From Hyphomicrobiaceae bacterium (GTDB taxonomy: Bacteria > Pseudomonadota > Alphaproteobacteria > Rhizobiales > Xanthobacteraceae), in NCBI GenBank assembly GCA_021324465.1, contig JAJPJB010000092.1:62001-126000 (forward strand): a DNA stretch of 64,000 nt, written 5' to 3'. Below, one piece after another: positions 8,329 through 16,932 of the stretch. Position 1 is the first letter of the stretch. Every line of letters begins with the position of its first letter. Position numbers and translations under genes: made by a program. The notes under the pieces are model-generated. The model did no database searches, was not told the origin of the DNA, and saw only the letters and a program-made list of their open reading frames with translations.

Positions 8329-9957
8329 TCAATAGACGTCAGTCTGATAGCGACCCTTGGTCTTGAGCTCGGCGAGGAACCTCACCGCTTCGCCGGAACC
8401 GCAGCCGCCGTGCTGAGCGATGATTTCGGCCAGCGCTGCTTCGACGTCTTTCGCCATGCGCCGCGCGTCACCGCAGACATAAATGTGAGCCCCGTCATTA
8501 AGCCACGACCACAGATCACGGCCGACTTCGCGCATGCGATGCTGGACATAGATCTTCTCTTCGCTGTCACGTGACCAGGCGAGGGTGAGCCGCGTCAAAA
8601 AGCCCGCAGAGCGCATGGCGACGAGTTCCTCTTCGTAGAAGAAGTCGCATTTGCTGCGCTGATGACCGAAGAACAGCCAATTGCGGCCGGGCGCCTTGCT
8701 CGCCCAGCGCTCGTGCAGGAAGGCGCGGAACGGGGCTATCCCGGTGCCCGGCCCGATCATGATGATCGGCTTTGCGGGGTCACTCGGCAGGGCAAAATGC
8801 TGCGCCTTCTGGACATAGACCCTGATCTTGTCGCCGGGCGCGACGCGGCCGCCGAGGAACGTCGAACAGACGCCGAGCCGCGTGCGCTTGTCGACTTGGT
8901 AGCGCACGGCATCGACTGTCAGCGATACGCGCCCCGGATCGGATTTTGGTGACGATGAAATCGAATAGACGCGTGGCTGTAGCGGATCGAGGGATTCAAT
9001 GAAAGCTTCAGGGTCGGGTCTTATTCCGGAAAATTTTTGCAGGGCTGCGAGCACGTCGAGAGTCACGGCATCACCGTCCGGGTCTTCGCCGGCCGCGAGT
9101 TGCTTCGCCTTCTGCTTTCGCTCACCGCCGGTGATGTAAGAGATTAGCTGGAACAGCATGTCCGGCGCGGGTGACAGCGAAACGCCGTCGGTCAGCTCCG
9201 CGCGCAGCGTTCGACCACCGATCGGAAAATCCGCCGGCGCGTGGAGCGCGGCGATCACGGCATCGACCAGTGCCGGATCGTTGGCGGGAAAGACCCCGAA
9301 GCAATCGCCGACAGCATAGTCGAGATCGGCGTCGTCGATATCGATATCAATGTGCCAAGTTTCTTTTTCGGACCCGGCTTTATTGAGCCGCCGGCGCGAG
9401 ACAAACGTCGCATAGGCCGGATTGTCACGCGAATAACCTGGACGGGAAACGACGGGCTGCTTTGCCGGCGCGGCTTCGATGGCAGGTGTGGCGGGAGTCG
9501 GTCCACTCTCGAGCTCCTGATAGAGCTGCTTGAGCATTCGGGAAGTTTCCTTGCCTCCCGGCACGCAGAGGTTCAGACGCTTTTCGGACTTTGCAAACAG
9601 TGCATCAGCGTAGTCCCTGCAATTGTAGCCGCATTGCCCACAGTCTTGCTGCGCCATGGCAGCCATCAGCCGGCGCGGCAGCGGCCTGCCTTCGGCGAGC
9701 TTCATGCGGTCGGCAAGCGGCATCGCGGGGTCGTGCCAGGGAGCGCCGTCATCCACGTCGGCAGCTGGAGGCGCGGTTCCACCGTCAAACAAGCCAGTCA
9801 GCAACTTTGCGGCGTCGGCTGAGGACAGCGGCGTCACGCTGTCCTGAAGCCCGAACAGGCCGGCAAAGAGCCCGTTGAGCCAGAGGCGCTGCTCCGGTGT
9901 AAAAGGCGCCGATTCAGGAATGAATGAGGGAATCGGTGGCCGCGGCGTCACGCTCAT
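8329..9957 (-). CDS. Fe-S/FAD/NAD(P)H reductase, CysJ-like without flavodoxin domain
   Basis: A 542-residue electron-transfer protein. Residues 106-131 hold a [4Fe-4S]-type module (CGQCGYNC then a Cys at LCVPGG; C106, C109, C113, C131). A CysJ/FNR-like reductase follows: FAD motifs RVYSISSSP and GVCSTFLGG, and NADPH motifs GPGTGIAPFRAFLHER and YVCGDARRMAKDVE, ending in Tyr. The flavodoxin domain of CysJ is absent and the Fe-S module stands in its place. Such proteins are usually annotated sulfite reductase alpha subunit. Here, overlapping nirA (ATGA) and adjoining nasC, it more likely feeds electrons to nitrite or nitrate reductase. Confidence 0.88.
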   Translation of the reverse strand: MSVTPRPPIPSFIPESAPFTPEQRLWLNGLFAGLFGLQDSVTPLSSADAAKLLTGLFDGGTAPPAADVDDGAPWHDPAMPLADRMKLAEGRPLPRRLMAAMAQQDCGQCGYNCRDYADALFAKSEKRLNLCVPGGKETSRMLKQLYQELESGPTPATPAIEAAPAKQPVVSRPGYSRDNPAYATFVSRRRLNKAGSEKETWHIDIDIDDADLDYAVGDCFGVFPANDPALVDAVIAALHAPADFPIGGRTLRAELTDGVSLSPAPDMLFQLISYITGGERKQKAKQLAAGEDPDGDAVTLDVLAALQKFSGIRPDPEAFIESLDPLQPRVYSISSSPKSDPGRVSLTVDAVRYQVDKRTRLGVCSTFLGGRVAPGDKIRVYVQKAQHFALPSDPAKPIIMIGPGTGIAPFRAFLHERWASKAPGRNWLFFGHQRSKCDFFYEEELVAMRSAGFLTRLTLAWSRDSEEKIYVQHRMREVGRDLWSWLNDGAHIYVCGDARRMAKDVEAALAEIIAQHGGCGSGEAVRFLAELKTKGRYQTDVY

Positions 9958-11771
9958 TCGGCAAGCTCCGCTTCGGCCAGAGCCTTTAGCGCCTCGATAT
10001 CGTGACGGCGGGCAAAGGCAAGGAAGCTCTCCTGCGGCGACGCCCGATGGGCGATGTAGGTTTTTAGGAGGCCTTCAACCTTGCGCGGCGCATCTTCGGC
10101 AACGACGTCATGATAGATTTCGCGACCGAGCGCCGCGTTGGGACCAAAGCCGCCACCGACCAGAATGTGATAGCCCTCGCGGGCGTCGGCGTCTTCCTCG
10201 GCTTGAACTTTGCAGGCCAATAGGCCGATCTCCGAAATGAAGTGCTGCGCGCAAGAGTGATGACAGCCGGTTAGATGGATGTTGACTGGCGCGTCAAGCG
10301 CGACACGCGTCTCGCACCAGCGTGCGATCTCCTCGGCATGACGCTTGGTATCGGCGGCTGCGAATTTGCAGCCGGTGTTCCCCGTGCAGGCAATGAGACC
10401 GGAGCGGATGGCATTGGCGGATATCGCAAGACCAAGCGCTTCGATCCGCTCCTTCGCTGCTTCGAGTTTTTCGGTTGGCACTCCAGAGATGAGCAAATTT
10501 TGCCAGACGGTGAGGCGAAGGTCGCCATCGCCGAGCTTGCGTGCGATATCGGCGAGGCCGCGCATCTGAACGAGGGTGAGTCGACCGACCGGAACGACAA
10601 CGCCGATCCAGTGCAATCCTTTCTGCTTTTGGGCATGAACGCCGATATGGCCGGTTCGATCGAACGACGGGCGCGGCTCAAGGGCGCCGGGCACTGCCCG
10701 GTCGAGCCTCCGTCCGAGCCTTGCTTCAAGCAGTTCCACGAATTTGTCGACGCCCATCGCATCGAGTACGTATTTTAGCCGCGCCTTGGTACGATCCGTG
10801 CGGTTGCCGTGTTCGATGAAGAGGCGCACCACGGCGTCGGCCACCAGGCAAGCCTCTCTGGGCCGCACCACTATGCCGGTATCGCGCGCAAAATCGTGAT
10901 GTCCGGTGATGCCGCCGAGGCAGAGCTTGAACCAGATGCCGGGCTCGAGCCCAAACCCATCGTTCACCTTGACGGCTTGAAAGCCGATGTCGTTGGTATC
11001 CTCCAGAACGGCAACGGTTCCGGCGCCGTCGAAGGCAACGTTGAATTTGCGCGGCAGGCCGTACAGCGAGCGATCGTTGAGCACGTGAAAGTGCCATTCG
11101 CGAGCATAGGGGCGAGTATCGACCAGCTCCTGCGGATCAATGCCGGCAGTGGGGGTGCCAGTAACGTTGCGAATATTGTCGGCGCCGGAGCCTCGTGAGC
11201 ATAGGCCGAGATCCTGCACTGCCTCGATCACGGCCACCGCATTGCGCGCCTCGATCTCGCGGATCTGGAGGTTGGCGCGCGTCGTGACATGCGCATAGCC
11301 GCCGCCGTAGCGTTCGGCGAGATCGGCGATACCTGAAAGTTGCTCCGCTCTGATGATCCCGTTGGGGATGCGCAAGCGGCACATATAGGAATTCTGATTG
11401 GGCGCGACGTAGAACAGGCCAAAGAAGCGCCAGCGGAAATTGTCCGGCGGCTTGGGATATTCGTTCTTGGCGGCCTGGTCTTTGAGCCGCTGGTAGCCGT
11501 CGAAAGGGTGCTGCTCGCGCTTGAACTTTTCCGGATCGGACAATTTTCCGCCGGCAGCAAGGACGCGGTTCTGCGCCTTCAGGCCGGCAGCGTCCGGGCC
11601 GATAGGCTCGGCCTCGGCAACGGCGGCCGCGCCGCCTGCGGCGTCGGCAACGCTTTTGGCCGCTTTGGCGATCTGCACGCCGGCGATGAAGCCTTCCAGA
11701 TAGCGCTTCTGCTCCGGTTCGAAGTCGCCGCTCTGCGCGGTGGCTGGGCGCTTAAGATCGACTTCCGTCAT
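9954..11771 (-). CDS. nirA: Ferredoxin-type assimilatory nitrite reductase
   Basis: A 605-residue siroheme/[4Fe-4S] enzyme catalysing six-electron reduction of nitrite to ammonium. Cluster/siroheme ligands are in ACTGNTGCKFA (Cys-x5-Cys) and LTGCHHSCAQHF (Cys-x3-Cys). The duplicated ferrite-reductase halves are recognisable (FNVAFDGAGTVAVLEDTNDIG; GVVVPVGRLTLVQMRGLADI). Length fits NirA. ATG 11771 overlaps the stop of the upstream channel gene as ATGA; upstream in-frame codons lie inside that channel gene and were rejected. Nitrite versus sulfite specificity rests mainly on operon context. Confidence 0.92.
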   Translation of the reverse strand: MTEVDLKRPATAQSGDFEPEQKRYLEGFIAGVQIAKAAKSVADAAGGAAAVAEAEPIGPDAAGLKAQNRVLAAGGKLSDPEKFKREQHPFDGYQRLKDQAAKNEYPKPPDNFRWRFFGLFYVAPNQNSYMCRLRIPNGIIRAEQLSGIADLAERYGGGYAHVTTRANLQIREIEARNAVAVIEAVQDLGLCSRGSGADNIRNVTGTPTAGIDPQELVDTRPYAREWHFHVLNDRSLYGLPRKFNVAFDGAGTVAVLEDTNDIGFQAVKVNDGFGLEPGIWFKLCLGGITGHHDFARDTGIVVRPREACLVADAVVRLFIEHGNRTDRTKARLKYVLDAMGVDKFVELLEARLGRRLDRAVPGALEPRPSFDRTGHIGVHAQKQKGLHWIGVVVPVGRLTLVQMRGLADIARKLGDGDLRLTVWQNLLISGVPTEKLEAAKERIEALGLAISANAIRSGLIACTGNTGCKFAAADTKRHAEEIARWCETRVALDAPVNIHLTGCHHSCAQHFISEIGLLACKVQAEEDADAREGYHILVGGGFGPNAALGREIYHDVVAEDAPRKVEGLLKTYIAHRASPQESFLAFARRHDIEALKALAEAELAE

Positions 11772-12601
11772 TCCGCCGGCACTCCTGTCGGCGCGCGCAA
11801 CGGCGCAGGCGCGGTGCTTCGCGGCTTGTGGGTGAGGTAGAGCGCGAGCCCAGTGAACACGAAGCCGCCGAGCAGATTGCCGAGCGTCACCGGAATCTGA
11901 TTCCACGCCCACCACTGCACGAAGCTGACATTGGCGCCCATCATCATGCCGGTCGGAATGACGAACATGTTGACAACGGAATGTTCGAAGCCCTGCGCGA
12001 AGAAGATGAATACCGGCATATAGGCGCACGCGATCTTGCCGATGGTCGAGGTCGTGGTCATCGCGGCGACCACGGCGAGGCAGACCATCCAGTTGCAGAG
12101 GATCGCCTTGACGAAGACGGTAATCATGCCGGCGAGGCCAAGCGACTGGTAGGCGACCGTCTTGGCCTCAGCGACGGCGATGATTTTCGCGGCGACGCCC
12201 GCTGGCGCTGCGGTGCCGAAATTGGTCAGTGCGATCGCGAGCAGCCCGCCATAAATGAGGCTGCCGACCAGGTTGCCGACAAACACCCAGCACCAATTGG
12301 CAACCATGCTCTTGGCGTCGCTGTCCCCGGCCACCCAGGGCAGCGGCACCAGTCCGAAACTGCCAGTGACGAGATCGAGGCCGAGCAGCACGATCAGAAT
12401 CAAACCGACGGGGAAGATCAGCGCGCCGACCAGCGGCTGATTGGTTTGCACGGTGCCGGTAAGGGCGAGGCTTGTCGCGGCGGCGAGGATGGCGCCGGCA
12501 AGACCGCCGCGAATGACCAGATCGAGGGGAGACAGAGCGAGCTTGTTTCGTCCGGTATTGATCATGGCGGATGCGAGGTCCGCCGGCTTTACATAATCCA
12601 T
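11768..12601 (-). CDS. Formate/nitrite transporter (FNT) family channel
   Basis: A 277-residue membrane protein with about six hydrophobic segments, such as LILIVLLGLDLVTGSFGLVP and LGLAGMITVFVKAILCNWMV. FNT landmarks are visible: the cytoplasmic GNLVGSLIYGG loop and FFAQGFEHSVVNMFVIPTGM, which holds the conserved His of FNT channels. Between nirA and a nitrate permease, nitrite movement (NirC role) is the natural reading. The start is supported by GGAGAA 8 bases upstream. It sits 14 bp after the FAD oxidoreductase gene. Confidence 0.9.
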   Translation of the reverse strand: MDYVKPADLASAMINTGRNKLALSPLDLVIRGGLAGAILAAATSLALTGTVQTNQPLVGALIFPVGLILIVLLGLDLVTGSFGLVPLPWVAGDSDAKSMVANWCWVFVGNLVGSLIYGGLLAIALTNFGTAAPAGVAAKIIAVAEAKTVAYQSLGLAGMITVFVKAILCNWMVCLAVVAAMTTTSTIGKIACAYMPVFIFFAQGFEHSVVNMFVIPTGMMMGANVSFVQWWAWNQIPVTLGNLLGGFVFTGLALYLTHKPRSTAPAPLRAPTGVPAE

Positions 12602-12615
12602 GTCGGAATTTCTCC

Positions 12616-13935
12616 CTATCTCTGAAGTCCGGTTACTTCGGCATCTGCACCGTTCGTTCGCGGCCGGCGCGGCGACGATCCCGCATCAGATGCACCTGCC
12701 CGCGCGCAGGCGGCGCGATCAATGCGTGTTTTGCGCTCGACGAAGCTGCGACCGAAGACGATGTGTTCGCGAATTGACTCAATCGAAGCGCCGGAGTGAA
12801 TGAGCTCCAGATACCAATTGGCGTCGCTGGTATCGCCGAAGAGCACAGCGCCGGCGAGGCGGTCGTTTGCAATGATTAGCTTGCGGTAGGTCTGCAGTCC
12901 GGCATCGGAAAGAACGATGGAGTCAGTACCTGCGTGGCCCAGGAATTCTCCGGCGGAAAAAACATGGACGCCCGAGACTTTCAGGTTGGTTGCATTGATG
13001 CTGCCGCGGTAGCGCACATCGCACCCCGCCAAACGCTGCGCAAGCACGCGCGCCTGAGCATTGGCCGGTTCGACCAGGCCGTAACAGACGCCGCGATGCT
13101 CGGCGCATTCGCCGATCGCGAATATGTCAGGCGCGCTGGTCGCAAGGCCGTCGTCGACGACGATACCGCGGTGGACCGCGAGATTGGCCGCGCGCGCAAG
13201 TTCGGCGTTCGGGGTGATGCCGACTGCAATGACGACAGTGTCTGCCGGCAGGATGCGCCCATCTCTGAGTCGCACGCCCTCGACGTGGCCCTTGCCAACC
13301 AGTTCCTCGGTTGTGGCTTCTAGCTCGATCTGAATTCCCTTTGCTTCGACCGTGCGCTTGAGCATTGCCGCCGCGCGAAAGTCGAGCTGGCGTTCCATCA
13401 GCCGATCCATGAGATGGACGAGAGTGACCTCGACGCCTGCTTGGGCTAGTCCATGAGCCGCCTCAATGCCGAGCAGGCCGCCGCCGATCACAACGGCCGG
13501 CGCGCCGCGGCGGGCGGTACTCATGAGCGTCTCGGCATCGGCAATGTCGCGAAAGGTCAGGACCCCGGTAAGATCGGCGCCCGCAATAGGCAGCCGCGCC
13601 GGCCGCGAGCCAGTGGCGAAGACGAGTTTGGCGAACGGCAGGGTCTTGTTGTCTTCAAGTGTGATGGTACGCTTCGCCACATCGACGGCAGTGACCGACT
13701 TGCCGTAACAGAGCGTGACTCCGCAGTCGCGCCACCAGCCGGCCGGTTTGACGGTAATATCGCTTGCCGAGACATCGCCGGCGAGCACGGAGGAGAGCAG
13801 GACACGGTTGTAAGCAAGGCGCGGTTCTTTGCCGATGACGGCGATGGCGTAGCGGCCGAGTGCGCGCTGTGCGAGCTCCTCGCACAAGCGTGCCGCTGCC
13901 ATGCCGTTACCGATGATGACAAGAGGCTCACTCAT
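12616..13935 (-). CDS. NAD(P)/FAD-dependent oxidoreductase of nitrate assimilation
   Basis: A 439-residue two-dinucleotide-fold flavoprotein. The FAD-binding motif is VIIGNGMAAARLCEE at the N-terminus, the NAD(P) motif VVIGGGLLGIEAAHGL is near residue 150, and the second FAD motif IFAIGECAEHRG is near residue 270. It resembles the N-terminal part of NirB and rubredoxin/ferredoxin reductases, without NirB's siroheme half. In Bradyrhizobium nas clusters an analogous flavoprotein (Flp) donates electrons to nitrate and nitrite reductases; that is the likely role here. No globin gene separates it from narK, unlike the Bradyrhizobium arrangement I recall. Confidence 0.87.
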   Translation of the reverse strand: MSEPLVIIGNGMAAARLCEELAQRALGRYAIAVIGKEPRLAYNRVLLSSVLAGDVSASDITVKPAGWWRDCGVTLCYGKSVTAVDVAKRTITLEDNKTLPFAKLVFATGSRPARLPIAGADLTGVLTFRDIADAETLMSTARRGAPAVVIGGGLLGIEAAHGLAQAGVEVTLVHLMDRLMERQLDFRAAAMLKRTVEAKGIQIELEATTEELVGKGHVEGVRLRDGRILPADTVVIAVGITPNAELARAANLAVHRGIVVDDGLATSAPDIFAIGECAEHRGVCYGLVEPANAQARVLAQRLAGCDVRYRGSINATNLKVSGVHVFSAGEFLGHAGTDSIVLSDAGLQTYRKLIIANDRLAGAVLFGDTSDANWYLELIHSGASIESIREHIVFGRSFVERKTRIDRAACARAGASDAGSSPRRPRTNGADAEVTGLQR

Positions 13936-14019
13936 CGCTTGGCTCGTTGCCTGCCCCTCGGGCTGTAGTGCTGTTCCAGCAGCGCATTTGCGCGCTGCCG
14001 GATTCTTTGTTTGCGGTGC

Positions 14020-15399
14020 TCATACCCGCGCTTCGGCAAGACGCGCCGCGCCGGCTGCCGCCGAGCCTTTACGCAGGTAGAACCACCAGGTGAGCGCCAG
14101 GCAGGTCGCGTAAAACGCCAGATAAATTTCCAGCGCCAGATGCGGGCCGCCGGTTGCGGCAATCGACGCGCCGAAGCCGCGCGGGATCAGATAGCCGCCG
14201 CAAGCGCCAACTGCGCCGATAAAGCCGAGCGCGGCGCCGCTTTCGATGCTCGCGGCCTTCACGGCGGCCGCACGGGCGGTGTCGCCAACGGCTTTTGCCT
14301 CGTGCAGCTTCTCCTCCCGGAAGATCGACGGGATCATCCGGTAGGTCGAGCCATTACCGATGCCGGTGGTGACAAACAAGATCAGGAACATCGCCAGGAA
14401 GCCGGCGAAGTCCTTGACCTCGACAAAATACATCACGCCGATTGTCGCAGCGCCCATGGCGATGAAGTTCCAAAACGTTACGATCGCGCCGCCGATCTTG
14501 TCGGCGAGCAAGCCGCCGAGCGGTCGCGATAGCGAGCCTACGAGCGGACCCAAAAACGCGATTCCCACAGTGACGGTGGGAAACTGAGTCTTTATCAGGA
14601 GTGGGAAGGCGGCCGAGTAACCGATGAAGGATCCGAACGTCCCAATGTAGACGTAGGACATGATCCATGTGTGCTTGCGGCCGACGATCGCGAGCTGCTC
14701 CTTGAACGTGGAACGCGCGGTGGTGAGATTGTCCATGAAGAATACGGCGCCGAACACCGCCACAGCGAGCGGCAAAAGCCACATCAGGCCGGCATTCTGA
14801 ATGTAGATACCACCCGCTACCGGCGCCGCCTGATAGAGATTGACAATGCCGAGCGTCATCAGGAGCGGTGTGAGCAATTGCACGCTGCTGACGCCGATAT
14901 TGCCGCCCGCCGCATTGAGGCCGAGCGCCCAGCCCTTCATGCGATCAGGGTAGAAGAACGAGATATTGGTCATGCTGGAAGCAAAATTGCCGCCGCCGAG
15001 CCCGGCAAGCGATGACACCAAGAGCATCTCCCAGTACGGCGTATCGGGCTGCGTTACGAAATAGGCGAGCGTGAGGGCCGGAATGAACAGCACCGACGCA
15101 CTGAAGATCGTCCAATTGCGGCCGCCGAAAGTGGTCACGGCAAAGGTGTAGGGGAAACGCATCAGGGAGCCGATCAGCCCGGGAAGTGCTACGAGCTGAA
15201 ACAATTGGTCGGTGGTGTAGTGAAAGCCGGCCTGCGGTAATTTGGTGGCGACGATGCTCCAGATCAGCCAGATCGAGAAACCGAGATGCTCGGCGACAAT
15301 CGACCAAATGAGATTGCGCCGGGCGATGAACTTGCCCTTGGATTCCCAAAAATTCTGATCCTCAGGATTCCAATCCAAAATCCAGGTCGAGCCGCTCAT
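14020..15399 (-). CDS. narK: NarK-type nitrate/nitrite MFS transporter
   Basis: A 459-residue, 12-helix nitrate/nitrite porter. It has the conserved Arg helix (LPGLIGSLMRFPYTFAVTTF) and the nitrate signature ALGLNAAGGNIGVSS. ATG 15399 was chosen because GAAAGGA lies 10 bases upstream and the protein then starts MSGSTWILDWNPEDQNFW; the frame is open further up but runs through the leader RNA. No nrtABC genes are present, so this is the visible nitrate uptake route. Expression should be controlled by NasT through the leader described at 15471-15577. Confidence 0.93.
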   Translation of the reverse strand: MSGSTWILDWNPEDQNFWESKGKFIARRNLIWSIVAEHLGFSIWLIWSIVATKLPQAGFHYTTDQLFQLVALPGLIGSLMRFPYTFAVTTFGGRNWTIFSASVLFIPALTLAYFVTQPDTPYWEMLLVSSLAGLGGGNFASSMTNISFFYPDRMKGWALGLNAAGGNIGVSSVQLLTPLLMTLGIVNLYQAAPVAGGIYIQNAGLMWLLPLAVAVFGAVFFMDNLTTARSTFKEQLAIVGRKHTWIMSYVYIGTFGSFIGYSAAFPLLIKTQFPTVTVGIAFLGPLVGSLSRPLGGLLADKIGGAIVTFWNFIAMGAATIGVMYFVEVKDFAGFLAMFLILFVTTGIGNGSTYRMIPSIFREEKLHEAKAVGDTARAAAVKAASIESGAALGFIGAVGACGGYLIPRGFGASIAATGGPHLALEIYLAFYATCLALTWWFYLRKGSAAAGAARLAEARV

Positions 15400-15470
15400 T
15401 GCGTTGTCCTTTCGTCGGTAAAAAATTCTAGTAGTGTTCATCCCCGGCGACCTGCCCGGCGTTGGGCAAC

Positions 15471-15577
15471 AAAAAAGCCGTGCCCAGAAGGATGCGACCC
15501 TGCGCTTCCTCAAGGACAGCGGCGTTGCTGTCGGCCCATCGCTGGACCTTGCGGCGCAACCATCGTGGCGCCCTTGG
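15471..15577 (-). promoter_or_regulatory. NasT (ANTAR)-responsive narK leader with terminator
   Basis: Two adjacent hairpins precede narK. P1 is GGTCC-AGCGAT-GGGCC (15548-15533) and P2 is GACAGC-AACGCC-GCTGTC (15532-15515). Both have six-base loops with A at position 1 and G at position 4, the dual-hairpin target of ANTAR proteins such as NasT. Downstream, 15523-15477 can fold as an alternative long hairpin (GCCG/CGGC, GTCC/GGGC, AGGA/TCCT, GCG/CGC) followed by six T (15476-15471): an intrinsic terminator. Its 5' arm uses the loop and 3' stem of P2, so P2 and terminator exclude each other. Pairing is seen directly; the mechanism is from known NasTS systems. Confidence 0.85.
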
Positions 15578-15588
15578 ACATCCTTGAA

Positions 15589-15605
15589 TTCAAGGTTCAT
15601 GCCAA
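15589..15605 (-). promoter_or_regulatory. Candidate sigma-54 promoter for narK leader
   Basis: On the minus strand TTGGCATGAACCTTGAA gives GG and the -12 G with correct 10-base spacing (consensus TGGCAC-N5-TTGC). It deviates at two positions, including GA instead of GC at -12. The predicted start near 15577 would place the ANTAR hairpins about 30 bases into the transcript. Nitrogen control of narK makes this attractive, but the mismatch at -12 keeps it tentative. Confidence 0.4.
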
Positions 15606-15756
15606 CTCGCTGGCGGCGGAAAATCCAAGCAAATCAGCAACTAGTGGCTGCTTCAGAATTGAGCAGTCGAATGCGTGTGCTCAGCAGAACTGCAGCATGC
15701 GAAAATATTGTGCAGTGCGAAGGGTTAATGTCGATTAGATCGAGGCAAGTTTCGGA

Positions 15757-16932
15757 TCAGCGCGCAAGCTTCATCGCTGCGACGTAACCGGCGATGTCAT
15801 CACCAGTGAAAGGCGGCCCGGCAAAAGTGCCGATGGGGTCTGCCCGGCCCGCCAATTCTACCGCTTTGGCTCCGGTCGAAACACGCAGAGCCGAATCGAA
15901 GATATCGGAGCGGAAGCTGGACGTGGCGATGGCCAACGAATCTGCCGACAGCGGCGCTTGGTTCCAACGGACCATTTGCGCGTAGAGCCAAGCCGCGTGG
16001 ATCGAATCTGGACGGGCTGCCCCGCCGCGACCGACGATGATGTAATCGGCATTAGTCCGCGTCACGCCATCCGCTGTGACATTTAGCCGGCCGTTCAGCG
16101 TCCTTTGCAGAATCTCGGCAGTCACACCAATCCGCTTCGGTGCTGCGAGTAGCGCCGCGACTTCCTTGCTATTATTTTCATCATTGATGAAGTCCGTTGC
16201 ACGGTGAAGCGCCACGATGAGCCGCTTGAGTACGTCCTCGCACTTTGTCGCCCATGCCGTGCGCACCGCCAATACCTTTTCCGATATTCGGGCCGTGATA
16301 TCGCAGCCGAAATGAAGAATGTGACCGATGCCGAGTTCGACCGCGACCGAATTCCACGGCGCACCGACGCAGAATCCGTCAACCTGGTGACTGGAAAGGC
16401 TGTCCACCATGTAAGGAGGCGGCAGCACAACCAACCGGACATCCGCATCGGGATCGACGCCGCCGGCCGCCATCCAGAACCGAAGTTGATAATTATGCGT
16501 AGAAAATGGAAAGGTCATGCCAAAGATGAGGGGTTCTTCACCGTGCTTGCGCCGCTCGGCCACGACCCGAGCCAATGCGCGAGCGGAGACGCTCGGCTCA
16601 CTGAGATCGCCGTCGGCCGCTCCGGCGAGGGCCTGATGGAGGGCGGGCGAAACCGTGATCGCGTTGCCGTTCAGTGCGAGCACAAACGGCGCGAGCAGGG
16701 GCACCCTGACGTGGCCGACGCCGAGACTCGAGGCGATCGTGATCGGCGCAAGCAGGTGTGCGGCATCGAACAGCCCAATATTGAGCTTGTCGCGCACATT
16801 CGACCAGGAGACTTCGCGTACCAAATCGATTGCCAGGCCCTGCTCGGCGGCGAAGCCTTTGTCGACGGCAACGATCAGCGCGGCGGCGTCCAGTAGGGGA
16901 ATGAAGCCGATCCGCAAGCTGTCGCCGCTCAT
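15757..16932 (-). CDS. nasS: Nitrate/nitrite sensor protein NasS (NrtA/CmpA-like)
   Basis: A 391-residue NrtA/CmpA-family binding protein without any signal peptide or lipobox (MSGDSLRIGFIPLLDAAALI), so it is cytoplasmic. The family fold is seen in VSWSNVRDKLNIGLFDAAHL and YMVDSLSSHQVDGFCVGAPW. In known NasTS systems NasS holds NasT inactive until nitrate or nitrite binds. The gene overlaps nasT by four bases (ATGA) and precedes the narK leader, matching that pairing. Confidence 0.92.
   Translation of the reverse strand: MSGDSLRIGFIPLLDAAALIVAVDKGFAAEQGLAIDLVREVSWSNVRDKLNIGLFDAAHLLAPITIASSLGVGHVRVPLLAPFVLALNGNAITVSPALHQALAGAADGDLSEPSVSARALARVVAERRKHGEEPLIFGMTFPFSTHNYQLRFWMAAGGVDPDADVRLVVLPPPYMVDSLSSHQVDGFCVGAPWNSVAVELGIGHILHFGCDITARISEKVLAVRTAWATKCEDVLKRLIVALHRATDFINDENNSKEVAALLAAPKRIGVTAEILQRTLNGRLNVTADGVTRTNADYIIVGRGGAARPDSIHAAWLYAQMVRWNQAPLSADSLAIATSSFRSDIFDSALRVSTGAKAVELAGRADPIGTFAGPPFTGDDIAGYVAAMKLAR

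Noticed and set aside
13936-14019. Bacterial globin gene expected between narK and the flavoprotein in Bradyrhizobium-type nas operons
   Set aside because: Only 84 bp separate the two genes, too short for any globin; it is absent here.
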